64,000 bases of DNA from Pseudomonas rhodesiae (GCF_007858255.1 NZ_VFEU01000007.1:1-64000), one strand, 5' to 3'. Positions 26,471 to 35,255 are shown, counted from the first letter of the stretch. Numbers and translations: made by a program. The notes: generated by a model from the letters alone, not told the origin.

Positions 26471-26841
26471 CAATCGCAGAATTGCAGGACGTTGGCGCGG
26501 GACTTCTCGGTCGGGGCGTTCTGGTCCTGTTGCAGCCAGAACTGGCATTTGGGGTTGGACAGGTTGCGCGCATTGTTGCGCGCCTGATCCAGGGCTTGTT
26601 GCTGCTCCTGTTTTTGCAAGTTCTGCTGGTACTGCTCGAACATTCGGTTGGGCGGTTCCGGCGCTACAGCGGCGGCGGGCGTGCCCCATTGCTGGACGGC
26701 CTGGGCCACTGGAGCCAAGGCTTGAGGGAAGAGGTAGCGCGAGGCCAGCCAAGTGGTCAGCACAATGGCGACGAACCCCAGCCATAGGCCCAGGGCGATG
26801 GCGAGCATAAGTTTGGGCAGCGATAACGGACGGTCAGACAT
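26470..26841 (-). CDS. small membrane-anchored protein of unknown function
   Basis: 123 residues starting MSDRPLSLPKLMLAIALGLW after AGGAGGCCGCC. One membrane helix (residues about 10-35, LMLAIALGLWLGFVAIVLTT) is followed by a Pro/Ala linker, a Gln-rich coiled-coil-like stretch (YQQNLQKQEQQQALDQARNN) and a small C-terminal region with two Cys (NPKCQFWLQQ, VLQFCD). It is probably a bitopic protein with an extracytoplasmic C-terminus. It is cotranscribed with, and its stop overlaps, the Gre-like gene. Confidence 0.75.
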   Translation of the reverse strand: MSDRPLSLPKLMLAIALGLWLGFVAIVLTTWLASRYLFPQALAPVAQAVQQWGTPAAAVAPEPPNRMFEQYQQNLQKQEQQQALDQARNNARNLSNPKCQFWLQQDQNAPTEKSRANVLQFCD

Positions 26842-26973
26842 GGCGGCCTCCTGGCGGGCATTGACGGCATGGCGGCGATTGTCGCACAGCCCCTGTGCAG
26901 AATAATCACGATCAAGCCTTCTGCATCCGTGCATTTATGCGGACAATCGCCCCTTTGATCGATGGAGCCCGGA

Positions 26974-28107
26974 ATGAAAGCCCGCTGGGATATTTTTTGC
27001 AGCGTCGTCGATAACTACGGCGACATCGGCGTGACCTGGCGCCTGGCCCGGCAATTGGTGGTGGAGCACGCTTGCGCCGTGCGCTTGTGGGTCGATGACC
27101 TGCGCGCCTTCGAACGTATGTGCCCGGACATTGACACTCAGCTCGACCAGCAATGGCAAGAGGGCGTCGACGTGCGCCACTGGCCGGCCGAGTGGGCACA
27201 GGCTTCGGCGGCGGATGTTGTGATCGCAGCGTTCGCCTGTCAGTTGCCGCCGGACTATATGGAAGCCATGGCCGCGTGCGAACGGACTCCGCTGTGGATG
27301 AACCTGGATTACCTCAGCGCCGAAGAGTGGGTGGTGGGTTGCCATCGTTTGCCGTCGGTGAAGTTCAAGGGCGTGCAGAAGTACTTCTTCTTTCCGGGGT
27401 TCCGTGAAGGCACTGGAGGGTTATTGCGAGAGGCGGGGTTGCTGGAGCAACGTCAGGCTTTTCAGCAAGACGCCGAGGCGCAGCGACAATTCCTGCATGC
27501 GATGGGCGTATTTCCGACCATTGGCACGCGTTTGATCTCACTGTTTGCTTACGAAAACCCTGGGCTGGCCCCATGGCTGGACGTGTTATCGACGGACGGG
27601 ACCGCCACTCATCTGTTGGTGCCCGAGGGGCGCATACTCGGCGATGTGCAGCGCTGGCTCGGCGTGGATGGGCTGGCCGCCGGGGATATTCATCGGCGCC
27701 AAGCCCTGACCGTGCAGGTGCTGCCGTTCGTGCGCCAGGAGCAATACGACCGTCTGCTCTGGTGCTGCGACTTCAATGCCGTGCGCGGCGAAGACTCGTT
27801 CGTGCGCGCCCAGTGGGCTGGCCGGCCGCTGTTGTGGCACATCTATCGCCAGGACGAAGACATTCATCTGGACAAACTCGACGCGTTTCTAAACCTCTAC
27901 ACCGCCGCGCTTTCTCCGGCGGCGAAAACTGCGCTCGTGGCTCTCTGGCAAGCCTGGAACACCGAGGGTGATATGGCCAGCGCTTGGAAAATGCTGCTGG
28001 AACACTGGTCCGAGGTAGCCCGGCATGCCGAGTCGTGGTGTCTGGAACAGGCATTGCAGGACGATCTTGCGACGGCGCTGGTACAGTTTTATGAAAGTTG
28101 GATATGA
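26974..28107 (+). CDS. earP: EF-P arginine rhamnosyltransferase EarP
   Basis: 377-residue inverting glycosyltransferase that adds rhamnose from dTDP-rhamnose to Arg32 of EF-P. The start MKARWDIFCSVVDNYGDIGV places Asp13 and Asp17 where the EarP catalytic and structural aspartates are expected. Other family blocks are FACQLPPDYMEAMA, LWMNLDYLSAEEWV, FKGVQKYFFFPGF and FNAVRGEDSFVRAQWAGRP, the last holding the nucleotide-sugar binding acid. ATG 26974 follows GGAGCCCGGA and gives the family length; ATG 26962 is an alternative. It lies 49 bases upstream of efp, its protein substrate. Confidence 0.95.
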   Translation: MKARWDIFCSVVDNYGDIGVTWRLARQLVVEHACAVRLWVDDLRAFERMCPDIDTQLDQQWQEGVDVRHWPAEWAQASAADVVIAAFACQLPPDYMEAMAACERTPLWMNLDYLSAEEWVVGCHRLPSVKFKGVQKYFFFPGFREGTGGLLREAGLLEQRQAFQQDAEAQRQFLHAMGVFPTIGTRLISLFAYENPGLAPWLDVLSTDGTATHLLVPEGRILGDVQRWLGVDGLAAGDIHRRQALTVQVLPFVRQEQYDRLLWCCDFNAVRGEDSFVRAQWAGRPLLWHIYRQDEDIHLDKLDAFLNLYTAALSPAAKTALVALWQAWNTEGDMASAWKMLLEHWSEVARHAESWCLEQALQDDLATALVQFYESWI

Positions 28108-28156
28108 TACGCGACCTTGATTTTTGTAAATCCCATCCAAATTTCGGATATACGTA

Positions 28157-28729
28157 ATGAAAACTGGTAAAGAACTGAAACCCGGTACAGTGATCCGTCT
28201 CGAAAACGACCCTTGGCTGGTTCAGAAAGCTGAGTTCACCAAGTCTGGTCGTAACAGCGCAATCATGAAGACCAAGCTGAAGAACCTGCTGACCGGTTAC
28301 AAGACCGAGATCGTCTACAGCGCCGACGACAAACTGGACGACGTGATCCTCGACCGCAAAGAAGCGACCCTGTCCTTCATCAGCGGCGACACCTACACGT
28401 TCATGGACACCACCGACTACACCATGTACGAGCTGAACGCTGAAGATATCGAAGCCGTTCTGCCGTTCATCGAAGAAGGCATGGAAGACGTCTGCGAAGC
28501 GATTTTCTTCGAAGAGCGCCTGGTTTCCGTAGAGCTGCCGACCACTATCGTGCGTAAGGTTGCCTACACCGAAGGTTCCGCCCGTGGCGACACTTCCGGC
28601 AAGGTGATGAAGCCTGCCAAGCTGAGCAACGGCACCGAACTGCAAGTAGCCGATTTCATCGAAATCGACGACTTGATCGAAATCGACACCCGTGAAGGTG
28701 GTTCGTACAAAGGTCGCGCCAAGAAGTAA
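28157..28729 (+). CDS. efp: translation elongation factor P, Arg32 type
   Basis: 190 residues covering the three beta-barrel domains of EF-P. Domain I carries the loop KSGRNSA with Arg at position 32, the residue modified by EarP, instead of the Lys modified by EpmA/B in enterobacteria. Further blocks are [20 protein letters not shown] and [23 protein letters not shown] rescues ribosomes stalled on polyproline stretches, and the rhamnose tip contacts the peptidyl-tRNA. The gene follows earP closely and ends at a strong terminator at 28747. Confidence 0.97.
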   Translation: MKTGKELKPGTVIRLENDPWLVQKAEFTKSGRNSAIMKTKLKNLLTGYKTEIVYSADDKLDDVILDRKEATLSFISGDTYTFMDTTDYTMYELNAEDIEAVLPFIEEGMEDVCEAIFFEERLVSVELPTTIVRKVAYTEGSARGDTSGKVMKPAKLSNGTELQVADFIEIDDLIEIDTREGGSYKGRAKK

Positions 28730-28746
28730 TTCTGGCTTCGCCGATA

Positions 28747-28781
28747 CGAAAAAAAGCCCGACCTAGCGTCGGGCTTTTTCG
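28747..28781. terminator. rho-independent terminator after efp
   Basis: GAAAAAAAGCCCGAC, a 5-base loop and GTCGGGCTTTTTC. The flanking A and T runs allow use from both sides, by efp and by the convergent esterase gene. Confidence 0.9.
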
Positions 28782-28792
28782 TGGGCGGTGGG

Positions 28793-29809
28793 TTACTTCA
28801 GGTGTTGCTTGAGCTCATCGGACGCCTGTAACAGTGCCGAACGCACCGCCGGCACTTGGCTGACCACGTTAAGCAACCCGTAGTCGTGGATCATGCCGTT
28901 GTAACGCACCGCCGTCACCGGCACACCGGCCTCGTCCAGTTTGCGCGCGTACGCCTCGCCTTCGTCGCGCAGCACGTCGGCGCCGGCGGTCTGCACCATT
29001 GCTGGTGGTAGGCCCTTGAGTTGCGCGGTGGTGGCGCGCAGCGGTGAGGCGTAGATCTCGGCGCGTTGCTTGGCGTCGGTGGTGTAGTTGTCCCAGAACC
29101 ACTTCATCATGTTTTTGGTAAGGAAGTGCCCTTCGGCGTACTGGTTGTAGGAAGCCGTCTCGAAGTTGGCGTTCGTTACCGGCCATAACAGCAACTGGAA
29201 CTTGATTGCCGGCGTACCCTTGTCTTTGGCCATCAGGCTGACCACTGCGGCCATGTTGCCGCCGACGCTGTTACCGGCCACCGCCAGGCGCTTGCCGTCG
29301 ACGTTGATCTCTTTGCCATGCTCGGCCACCCACTTCGTGGCGGCATAGGCCTGATTGATCGCCACCGGGTAATGGGCCTCGGGTGAAGGCGTGTAGTTGA
29401 CGAACACTGCCGCCGCTCCCGAACCCGCCACCAGATCCCGTACCAAGCGTTCATGGGTAGGGTAATCCCCCAGCACCCAGCCGCCACCGTGGAAGAACAT
29501 AAACACCGGCAATGTGCCTTTGACCCCGGCTGGACGCACGATGGTCAGCTCCAGCGGCTGGCCATCGACCTGGATGGTCTTGTGGCTCACGTCCGCCTGG
29601 GGCAGCGTCAGCTTCACCCCGGCCTGAGCGCCGGCCAGCACCGCGCGGGCGTCTTTCGGCGTCAGTTGTTCGATGGGTTTGCCGGTACCGGCATTCAACG
29701 CATCCAGAAAAGCCTGGGTGTTGTGCTCCACCTCGCCGGTCGCCGCGAAGGCGCTGCCGATGGACAGGGCGAGCAGGGTGCCGGTGAGTGCTTTACCAAT
29801 GGTGTTCAT
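28793..29809 (-). CDS. secreted alpha/beta hydrolase (HSL-type esterase)
   Basis: 338 residues with a signal peptide (MNTIGKALTGTLLALSIGSA, cleaved after AFA). The oxyanion motif is FFHGGGWVLGDYPTHERL, the nucleophile elbow is AGNSVGGNMA, the acid is in QTAGADVLRDEGEAYA, and the catalytic His is in NGMIHDYGLLN. That is the hormone-sensitive-lipase/acetyl-hydrolase family, acting on short-chain esters, probably in the periplasm. It is 27 bases downstream of ohr in the same direction and may be cotranscribed with it. The substrate is unknown. Confidence 0.9.
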   Translation of the reverse strand: MNTIGKALTGTLLALSIGSAFAATGEVEHNTQAFLDALNAGTGKPIEQLTPKDARAVLAGAQAGVKLTLPQADVSHKTIQVDGQPLELTIVRPAGVKGTLPVFMFFHGGGWVLGDYPTHERLVRDLVAGSGAAAVFVNYTPSPEAHYPVAINQAYAATKWVAEHGKEINVDGKRLAVAGNSVGGNMAAVVSLMAKDKGTPAIKFQLLLWPVTNANFETASYNQYAEGHFLTKNMMKWFWDNYTTDAKQRAEIYASPLRATTAQLKGLPPAMVQTAGADVLRDEGEAYARKLDEAGVPVTAVRYNGMIHDYGLLNVVSQVPAVRSALLQASDELKQHLK

Positions 29810-29836
29810 GTGCTTCTCCTTAGGCGACAGCGTTGA

Positions 29837-30256
29837 TCAGACGGTTACATGCAGACGTACGTCGACGTTGCCACGGGTGGCGTTGGAGTACGGGCAGACC
29901 TGGTGAGCGGCGTCGACTAGGCTTTGCGCATCCTCCTGGGTCAGGCCTGGCAGGCTGATGTGCAGGTCGATATCCAAGCCGAACCCGCCGGGGATCTGGC
30001 CGATACCGACGTGAGCGGTTATCGCGGCGTTATCCGGGATTTTGCGTTTGGTCTGGCTGGCGACGAACTTCAGTGCGCCGATAAAGCAGGCCGAGTAACC
30101 GGCGGCGAACAGTTGTTCCGGGTTGGTGGCCTGGCCGCCGGCACCGCCGAGTTCTTTCGGGGTGGAGAGCTTGACGTCGAGGATGTTATCGCTGGAAACA
30201 GCGCGACCATCACGGCCGCCGGTGGCGGTGGCTACTGCGGTATAGAGCGTTTGCAT
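29837..30256 (-). CDS. ohr: organic hydroperoxide resistance protein Ohr
   Basis: 139-residue OsmC-fold thiol peroxidase that reduces organic and fatty-acid hydroperoxides. The two catalytic cysteines are in GYSACFIGALKFVA and HQVCPYSNATRGNVDV. The conserved Arg lies in the N-terminal RDGRAVSSDN region, and the glutamate in NPEQLFAAGYS. ATG 30256 follows GAGGGTTCCACC. The upstream region has a cluster of TAGCGCTA sites overlapping a good promoter, expected to be the OhrR operator. ohrR lies upstream in the same direction, separated by a REP-type repeat. Confidence 0.95.
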   Translation of the reverse strand: MQTLYTAVATATGGRDGRAVSSDNILDVKLSTPKELGGAGGQATNPEQLFAAGYSACFIGALKFVASQTKRKIPDNAAITAHVGIGQIPGGFGLDIDLHISLPGLTQEDAQSLVDAAHQVCPYSNATRGNVDVRLHVTV

Positions 30257-30274
30257 GGTGGAACCCTCGTTTTG

Positions 30275-30340
30275 TTTAGCGCTAAAGTTTTGTGCGCTAA
30301 GTAGTTGGTGAGGGCAAATGTATAGCGCTAATGTTTAGCG
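30275..30340 (-). promoter_or_regulatory. ohr promoter with TAGCGCTA operator cluster
   Basis: There is a perfect palindrome TTTAGCGCTAAA at 30275-30286, a half site GCGCTAA at 30294-30300, TATAGCGCTAAT at 30321-30332 and TTTAGCG at 30334-30340. On the minus strand the far pair overlaps TTGCAC (-35) and TACATT (-10) at 17 bases spacing. This is the expected position for OhrR repression, relieved when its cysteine is oxidised. Confidence 0.65.
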
Positions 30341-30382
30341 TGCAAGATAAAAGTTAAAAATATTTTCGTCCCGCTCTAAATC

Positions 30383-30472
30383 GCTGTGGGAGGGGGCTTG
30401 CCCCCGATGGCGGTTTATCAGTCGACAAATTTTTGACCGAGCTGCCGCAATCGGGGGCAAACCCCTCCCTCA
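30383..30472. repeat. REP-like inverted pair between ohr and ohrR
   Basis: GCTGTGGGAGGGGGCTTGCC at 30383-30402 and, inverted, the matching block TCGGGGGCAAACCCCTCCCT at 30451-30470. These are P. fluorescens-type intergenic repeats. They separate ohrR from the ohr promoter and could form a transcript hairpin. Confidence 0.8.
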
Positions 30473-30486
30473 TGTCTTTGCTGTGT

Positions 30487-30939
30487 TCAGATCGCGCTTT
30501 GCAAGTTGCCGCGCAACGCGAGCAGATCCGCTTGCAGCTTGCGCAATTGGTCCAGCTCCAGACCGCTGGCGCCGAGAATGCATTGAGGGATCCCCATGGC
30601 CTTGTCTTGCAAGGCGCGGCCAGCATCGGTCAACTCCACCACCACCACGCGCTCGTCTTCGCGGCTGCGGGTGCGGCTGAGCAGACCTTCGGCTTCCAGA
30701 CGCTTGAGCAGGGGAGTGAGGGAGCCGGGATCGGTCAACAGTCGGCTACTGATTTCACCGACGGTTAAACCGTCCTCTTCCCACAACACCATCATGGCCA
30801 GGTACTGCGGGTAGGTCAGGCCCAGCGCTTGCAGCAGCGGCTTGTAGACCTTGGTCATCAGCAGTGAGGTGGAATGCAGGGCGAAACACAGCTGATTGTC
30901 CAGCATCAGGGATTCGCAGGGGGCAGGGTTCTTGCTCAT
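30487..30939 (-). CDS. ohrR: MarR-type organic peroxide sensor OhrR
   Basis: 150 residues. The reactive cysteine is in [13 protein letters not shown] near residue 18, with the Tyr partners in [20 protein letters not shown]. The winged helix is [29 protein letters not shown] (as [20 protein letters not shown]), with the wing [16 protein letters not shown]. Oxidation of the cysteine by organic hydroperoxides releases it from the ohr operator. A further Cys near the C-terminus (IPQCILGAS) could act as resolving thiol in a 2-Cys mechanism. It lies upstream of ohr in the same direction. Confidence 0.93.
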   Translation of the reverse strand: MSKNPAPCESLMLDNQLCFALHSTSLLMTKVYKPLLQALGLTYPQYLAMMVLWEEDGLTVGEISSRLLTDPGSLTPLLKRLEAEGLLSRTRSREDERVVVVELTDAGRALQDKAMGIPQCILGASGLELDQLRKLQADLLALRGNLQSAI

Positions 30940-31017
30940 GGTGGCGCCTTAAAAACGTGTCTGCCCTGGAATCTAGCGGGCAAATCTTTAATGCGCCAGG
31001 TAATTCTGCCCTAACGG

Positions 31018-31968
31018 TCAGATCAAGCCGCTCTGCAGTGCCAGATCCCACGGTGGCACTGGGCTGAAACGCGTTTTCAAGTATTCGAGCAGCAGACGAC
31101 TGCGGGCGTTGGGTTGTTGCTCCAGGCGCAAGGCGTAGATCCCGGTGGTTTCCGGACTGGGCAAACCGTTTTCGCAAAACAGCGGTAACAGTTCGCCGCG
31201 CACTAGGTACTCACTGGCCAACCATGTCGGCAGATGGGCGATACCCAGCCCGGCGAGCGCTCCGCAAAGCAAGGCTTCGGCGTTATTGGCGCTCATGCGG
31301 ATGCGCTGCGGGCGGTAGGTGGCGCGACGCCCATCCAGCTCGAAGCGCCAGGCAAACATAGGCGCCAGTCCGTCCCAGTCCAAGCCATCGTGGTCGCTCA
31401 GTTCCCGAGGATGGGTCGGCGTGCCGCGGCCCTTCAGATAGGCCGGGCTGGCGCAGGCGATGCGCACGATGCTGGCCAATGGGGTGGCGATCAGCCGCGT
31501 ATCGACGATATGCCCGGCGCGCAACACCAGATCGACTTTGCCCAGGTGCGCGCCCTGCATGTCCACGAAGCTATCGATCAGATGCAGGTGCACATCCAGC
31601 CCGGGGTATACGTTTAGGAAGTCGGCAATCACCGGTGCCAGGTGGCGTCGCCCAAAAGCGGCCGGCGCATCCACCCGTATCAAGCCTTCCGGCGCATGGC
31701 TTAGGGACACCGCTTCGGCTCTTGCCAGTTGCAGCTCGCTGACAATCCGCCGCGCCCGTTCGGCAAAGGCCAGGCCCGCCGGTGTCGGCACCACCGCGTG
31801 GGTGCTGCGCTGGAACAGACGACTGCCCACCGAATTTTCCAGGCTGTCGATACGCCGGGCCACGGCCGACGGCGTCAGCGGATGGCGACGCGCCGCGGCG
31901 GAGAAGCTGCCGGTCTCCAATACGTCGAGAAACAGGCTCAGTTGGTCGGTCAAGATGTTCGGGTTCAT
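31018..31968 (-). CDS. LysR-family transcriptional regulator
   Basis: 316 residues. The N-terminal winged helix is LSLFLDVLETGSFSAAARR, then LTPSAVARRIDSLENSVG and LFQRSTHAVVPTPAG. A periplasmic-binding-like effector domain follows (GLIRVDAPAAFGRRHLAPVI, then GKVDLVLRAG). This is a standard LTTR of the CrgA/DmlR-like group. It is divergent from the TauE-type exporter gene across 108 bases, the usual arrangement for a regulator and its target, so control of that exporter is a reasonable inference. The inducer is unknown. Confidence 0.9.
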   Translation of the reverse strand: MNPNILTDQLSLFLDVLETGSFSAAARRHPLTPSAVARRIDSLENSVGSRLFQRSTHAVVPTPAGLAFAERARRIVSELQLARAEAVSLSHAPEGLIRVDAPAAFGRRHLAPVIADFLNVYPGLDVHLHLIDSFVDMQGAHLGKVDLVLRAGHIVDTRLIATPLASIVRIACASPAYLKGRGTPTHPRELSDHDGLDWDGLAPMFAWRFELDGRRATYRPQRIRMSANNAEALLCGALAGLGIAHLPTWLASEYLVRGELLPLFCENGLPSPETTGIYALRLEQQPNARSRLLLEYLKTRFSPVPPWDLALQSGLI

Positions 31969-32076
31969 GGCGGCTGCTTGTGCGAGATTGGCACAGCCAT
32001 TGTGCGTTGCTGTGCGTTTCCGCGCCAGGCGCGACTGCGTAGCATGCGAGGTCTTGGGTTGGTGGAGTAATGCGCG

Positions 32077-32826
32077 GTGTGGGATTTAGCGATTTATCTG
32101 GTATTGGGCGCAGCCCTCGGCACGGTCGGCGGGTTGTTCGGCATTGGCGGTGGGCTGATTGCTATTCCGGTGCTCGGCGTGCTGTTCGGCCTGGATCAAC
32201 AGATTGCCCAGGGCACCGCGCTGGTCATGGTGGTGCCCAATGTGATGCTGGCGCTGTGGCGCTATCATCAGCGCAATCGCATCGAATTACGCCACGCCTT
32301 ACCCTTGGGCGTAATGGGTTTTATCTTCGCCTGGCTGGGATCGATCTGGGCGGTCGGCCTGGACGCCGGAGCGATGCGCATCGGCTTTATCGTGTTTTTG
32401 CTGGTGCTGTCGGCCTACAACCTGGTGCGAATGTTCACGCGCAACGCACCAGCAACGGCGCAGATGCGCTACGGCTGGCCTTGGCTTGGCGTGCTGGGCG
32501 CGGCTTCCGGGTCCATGGGGGGCTTGTTTGGAGTGGGCGGCGCCGTGGTCGCCACGCCGGTGCTGACCAGCGTGTTCGGCACCACGCAGGTGGTCGCCCA
32601 AGGATTGTCCCTGGCGCTGGCGCTGCCCAGCACTGGCGTGACCCTGGTGACCTACGCCTGGCACCACGAAGTGGACTGGATGATCGGCTTGCCGCTGGCC
32701 ATCGGCGGCCTGCTCAGCATCAGTTGGGGCGTGAAGGTCGCCCATGCCATGCCGGAACGCCTGCTACGCGGCCTGTTCTGCGCCTTCTTGGTGGTGTGCG
32801 CGGTGATGTTGACGTTTAAAGTCTGA
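32077..32826 (+). CDS. TauE/SafE family membrane exporter
   Basis: 249 residues with about eight hydrophobic helices and the two-fold repeated glycine motif of the family: GTVGGLFGIGGGLIAIPVLG near the N-terminus and SMGGLFGVGGAVVATPVL at about residue 145. Proteins of this group export sulfite, sulfoacetate or other organosulfur anions. The start is GTG at 32077 (MWDLAIYLVLGAALG), after TGGAGTAATG. It ends convergently with the LysR gene at 32816 (11-base overlap) and is divergent from the LysR gene ending at 31018. Confidence 0.92.
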   Translation: MWDLAIYLVLGAALGTVGGLFGIGGGLIAIPVLGVLFGLDQQIAQGTALVMVVPNVMLALWRYHQRNRIELRHALPLGVMGFIFAWLGSIWAVGLDAGAMRIGFIVFLLVLSAYNLVRMFTRNAPATAQMRYGWPWLGVLGAASGSMGGLFGVGGAVVATPVLTSVFGTTQVVAQGLSLALALPSTGVTLVTYAWHHEVDWMIGLPLAIGGLLSISWGVKVAHAMPERLLRGLFCAFLVVCAVMLTFKV

Positions 32827-33697
32827 ATCCCTCTCGGATGTAATCGGCCAGGCACTCGGTGATCGGCGAGGTCATGCTGGCGTTGCGTAACAGGTGCAGG
32901 TTCATCGACGGCAGCGGCGGGAAGCCTTCGTCGCTGCCCAGTACGCGCAGTTCCTCGGTCACCAGGCTTTCCATGCAGATCATCACCGCCAGCCCGGCAT
33001 TCACTACCGCCTGAATCGCCGCGACGTTGGAGCTGTGATACGCCAGGCGGTAGTCCCGTCCGGCCGCCTCCAGCGCGGCGCAGGTCCATTGGGTATAGAC
33101 GCAATCGGTGCCGGAGACCGCCAGCGGCAGCGCATCATGTTCGTCCACGCAAAAGCACGGCGATGCCGCCCACACCATGCGTTCGGTACGCAGCAGCTCG
33201 CCGATTTCATGGCCCGGCTCGCGGCTGACCACGGTCAATGCCAGGTCCCGGCGCTGCATCAACACCGTGGACGACTCGCAGTGCATCTCGATCTGGATCA
33301 ACGGGTATGCCTTGGAAAACGGCTTGAGAATGCCCGGCAGGAACCGCATTACGTAGTCGTCGGGCGTGCCGATGCGCACCAGCCCCACCATATGCGGCTC
33401 GCGCAAGGTGTTGAACACTTCGCTGTGCAGCTTGAGGATGCGTCGCGCATACCCCAGCAACACCTGGCCCTCGGGCGTCAAGCGCACCTGGCGGCCATCG
33501 CGCTCGAACAGTTTGCGCTGCAGCACGTCTTCCTCCAGGCGCTTCATCTGCATGCTCACCGCCGACTGCGTGCGGTTGACCAGCTCTCCAGCGCGGGTGA
33601 ACCCGCCGTGATCGGCGATGGCGACGAAGGTGCGCAGCACATCCGTATCAATGCTTGGGTAACCGGACAATTGATCAATCTCCGAGATGGATTGCAT
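32816..33697 (-). CDS. LysR-family transcriptional regulator (LrhA/HexA-like)
   Basis: 293 residues from MQSISEIDQLSGYPSIDTDV; an ATG three codons earlier is possible. The winged helix includes LRTFVAIADHGGFTRAGELV, then NRTQSAVSMQMKRLEEDVL and FERDGRQVRLTPEG, the pattern of the LrhA/HexA/PecT subgroup. The effector domain (LVRIGTPDDYVMRFLPGIL, then VWAASPCFC) fits that group, whose members control motility or exoproducts. The adjacent DUF1127 gene starts 70 bases away in the opposite direction and is a possible target. Its 3' end overlaps the exporter gene by 11 bases. Confidence 0.9.
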   Translation of the reverse strand: MQSISEIDQLSGYPSIDTDVLRTFVAIADHGGFTRAGELVNRTQSAVSMQMKRLEEDVLQRKLFERDGRQVRLTPEGQVLLGYARRILKLHSEVFNTLREPHMVGLVRIGTPDDYVMRFLPGILKPFSKAYPLIQIEMHCESSTVLMQRRDLALTVVSREPGHEIGELLRTERMVWAASPCFCVDEHDALPLAVSGTDCVYTQWTCAALEAAGRDYRLAYHSSNVAAIQAVVNAGLAVMICMESLVTEELRVLGSDEGFPPLPSMNLHLLRNASMTSPITECLADYIREGFRL

Positions 33698-33767
33698 AAG
33701 AAACATTCGTTGGATTGATCATAGGGCCAAGCACACACTGGCGTCATCCCCAAGGGAGGGTGACGAG

Positions 33768-33974
33768 ATGAAAGGTCAGAAAGGTTTTGTGCTGTTGGCG
33801 AAACGCCCGTTTGCCGGGCTATTTCAGGTGCTGAGCCGTTGGCAGGTACTGCATCAGGAGCGTCGGTTGCTGGCGAGCTTGAGCGATGACGCATTGAAGG
33901 ACATCGGCCTCAACCGCGCCGATGTGGAGCGCGAGCGTCATCAGCATTTCTGGCAGGACCCGCTGCGAAAATAA
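33768..33974 (+). CDS. small DUF1127 protein
   Basis: 68 residues starting MKGQKGFVLLAKRPFAG, with the site AAGGGAGGG ahead. The C-terminal half is the DUF1127 motif LLASLSDDALKDIGLNRADV, a helical, basic segment of about 40 residues. Proteins of this family in other bacteria bind RNA or affect phosphate and central carbon metabolism, but none can be assigned here. It is divergent from the LrhA-like regulator. It is too short to be supported by length alone; the motif makes it convincing. Confidence 0.85.
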   Translation: MKGQKGFVLLAKRPFAGLFQVLSRWQVLHQERRLLASLSDDALKDIGLNRADVERERHQHFWQDPLRK

Positions 33975-34018
33975 CCATGGATGCAGTAGGGTAGGCGGCG
34001 AGCTCCACGGAGACTGCC

Positions 34019-35248
34019 ATGCCTGCCGACCTGTGTTTTTCCCTCAAACAAGCGCGACGCCTGGCGCTGGCTGCCCAAGGGTTTTCCGGGCGTCAGCCGC
34101 CGACGTTGGTCAAGGCCTCCCATGTCAATCGCTTGATCGAGCGACTCGGGGTGTTGCAGATCGACTCGGTCAATGCGCTGGTGCGTTCCCATTACCTGCC
34201 ATTGTTTTCCAGGCTAGGCCAGTACTCACCGGTGTTGCTGGAGCACGCCGCCTGGAGCCAGGGGCGGCGACGTTCGCTGTTCGAATATTGGGGGCACGAA
34301 GCCTCACTGCTGCCCATGGCGTTGTATCCGTTGCTGCGCTGGCGCATGGCTCGGGCGCAGCAGGGGCAGGGCATTTATGCGCAGATGGCGCGCTTTGGCC
34401 GCGAACAGCAAGCCGTTATCCAGCGCGTGCTGAAGACGGTGGTACAACAGGGCGCGCTGGGTGCCGGCAGTCTGTCGACCCGCGAGGAACGTGCCGGCCC
34501 GTGGTGGGACTGGAGTGACGAAAAGCACGCGCTGGAATGGCTGTTTGCTGCGGGCCTGGTCACCGTTGCCGGTCGGCGTGGGTTCGAGCGCCTTTACGAT
34601 TTGCCTGAACGGGTGATCCCCGACGCCATCCTGAACACCCAGGTGAGTGAAGCCGAGGCGCAACGTGGCCTGTTGTTGCACAGCGCCACCGCGCTGGGGG
34701 TAGGTACTGAAAAAGACCTGCGCGATTACTTTCGTCTGGACCCCGCCGACAGCCGCATTCGCGTTGCCGAACTGGTGGAAGCGGGCCAGTTGCTCAATTG
34801 TCGGGTGCAGGATTGGAAGCAACCGGCGTACTGCCTGCCAGCCCCAACCGTGCCGCGCAAAGTACCGGCCAGTGCCTTGCTGTCGCCGTTCGACTCGCTG
34901 ATCTGGGAGCGCAGCCGCACCGAGCGGCTGTTCGATTTCCGTTACCGCCTGGAGATCTACACGCCGCAACACAAGCGCGTGTACGGCTACTACGTGCTGC
35001 CGTTTCTGCACAATGAATGCATCGCCGCCCGGGTTGACCTGCGCGCCGAACGCGCCCACTCACGCCTGGCGGTGCATGCAGTGCACGAAGAAGCGCCAGG
35101 TCTGGACGAGGAGGGGATGCAGGCGTTGGCCGTGAATTTGCGCCAGATGGCCGACTGGCTGGGGTTGCAGCAGGTACAACTCAATTGCCAGAGGCCCAGT
35201 GCCGACCGATTGCGCAGTGCGATGATCGGCTTGGATGTTGGCCGTTAG
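34019..35248 (+). CDS. YcaQ/AlkX-type DNA glycosylase (HTH_42 family)
   Basis: 409 residues, cytoplasmic. It has the family's winged-helix repeats and the catalytic QxD motif in LGVLQIDSVNALVRSHYLP (Gln and Asp in QID). Other conserved blocks are FEYWGHEASLLP, TREERAGPWWDWSD, LLSPFDSLIWERSRTERLFD and YEIY-like YRLEIYTPQHKRVYGYYVLP. E. coli YcaQ unhooks interstrand crosslinks and removes bulky alkyl adducts. No SOS-type box is seen ahead of this gene. It is followed by a repeat pair and the convergent type II DAHP synthase gene. Confidence 0.9.
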   Translation: MPADLCFSLKQARRLALAAQGFSGRQPPTLVKASHVNRLIERLGVLQIDSVNALVRSHYLPLFSRLGQYSPVLLEHAAWSQGRRRSLFEYWGHEASLLPMALYPLLRWRMARAQQGQGIYAQMARFGREQQAVIQRVLKTVVQQGALGAGSLSTREERAGPWWDWSDEKHALEWLFAAGLVTVAGRRGFERLYDLPERVIPDAILNTQVSEAEAQRGLLLHSATALGVGTEKDLRDYFRLDPADSRIRVAELVEAGQLLNCRVQDWKQPAYCLPAPTVPRKVPASALLSPFDSLIWERSRTERLFDFRYRLEIYTPQHKRVYGYYVLPFLHNECIAARVDLRAERAHSRLAVHAVHEEAPGLDEEGMQALAVNLRQMADWLGLQQVQLNCQRPSADRLRSAMIGLDVGR

Positions 35249-35255
35249 GGCCTCA

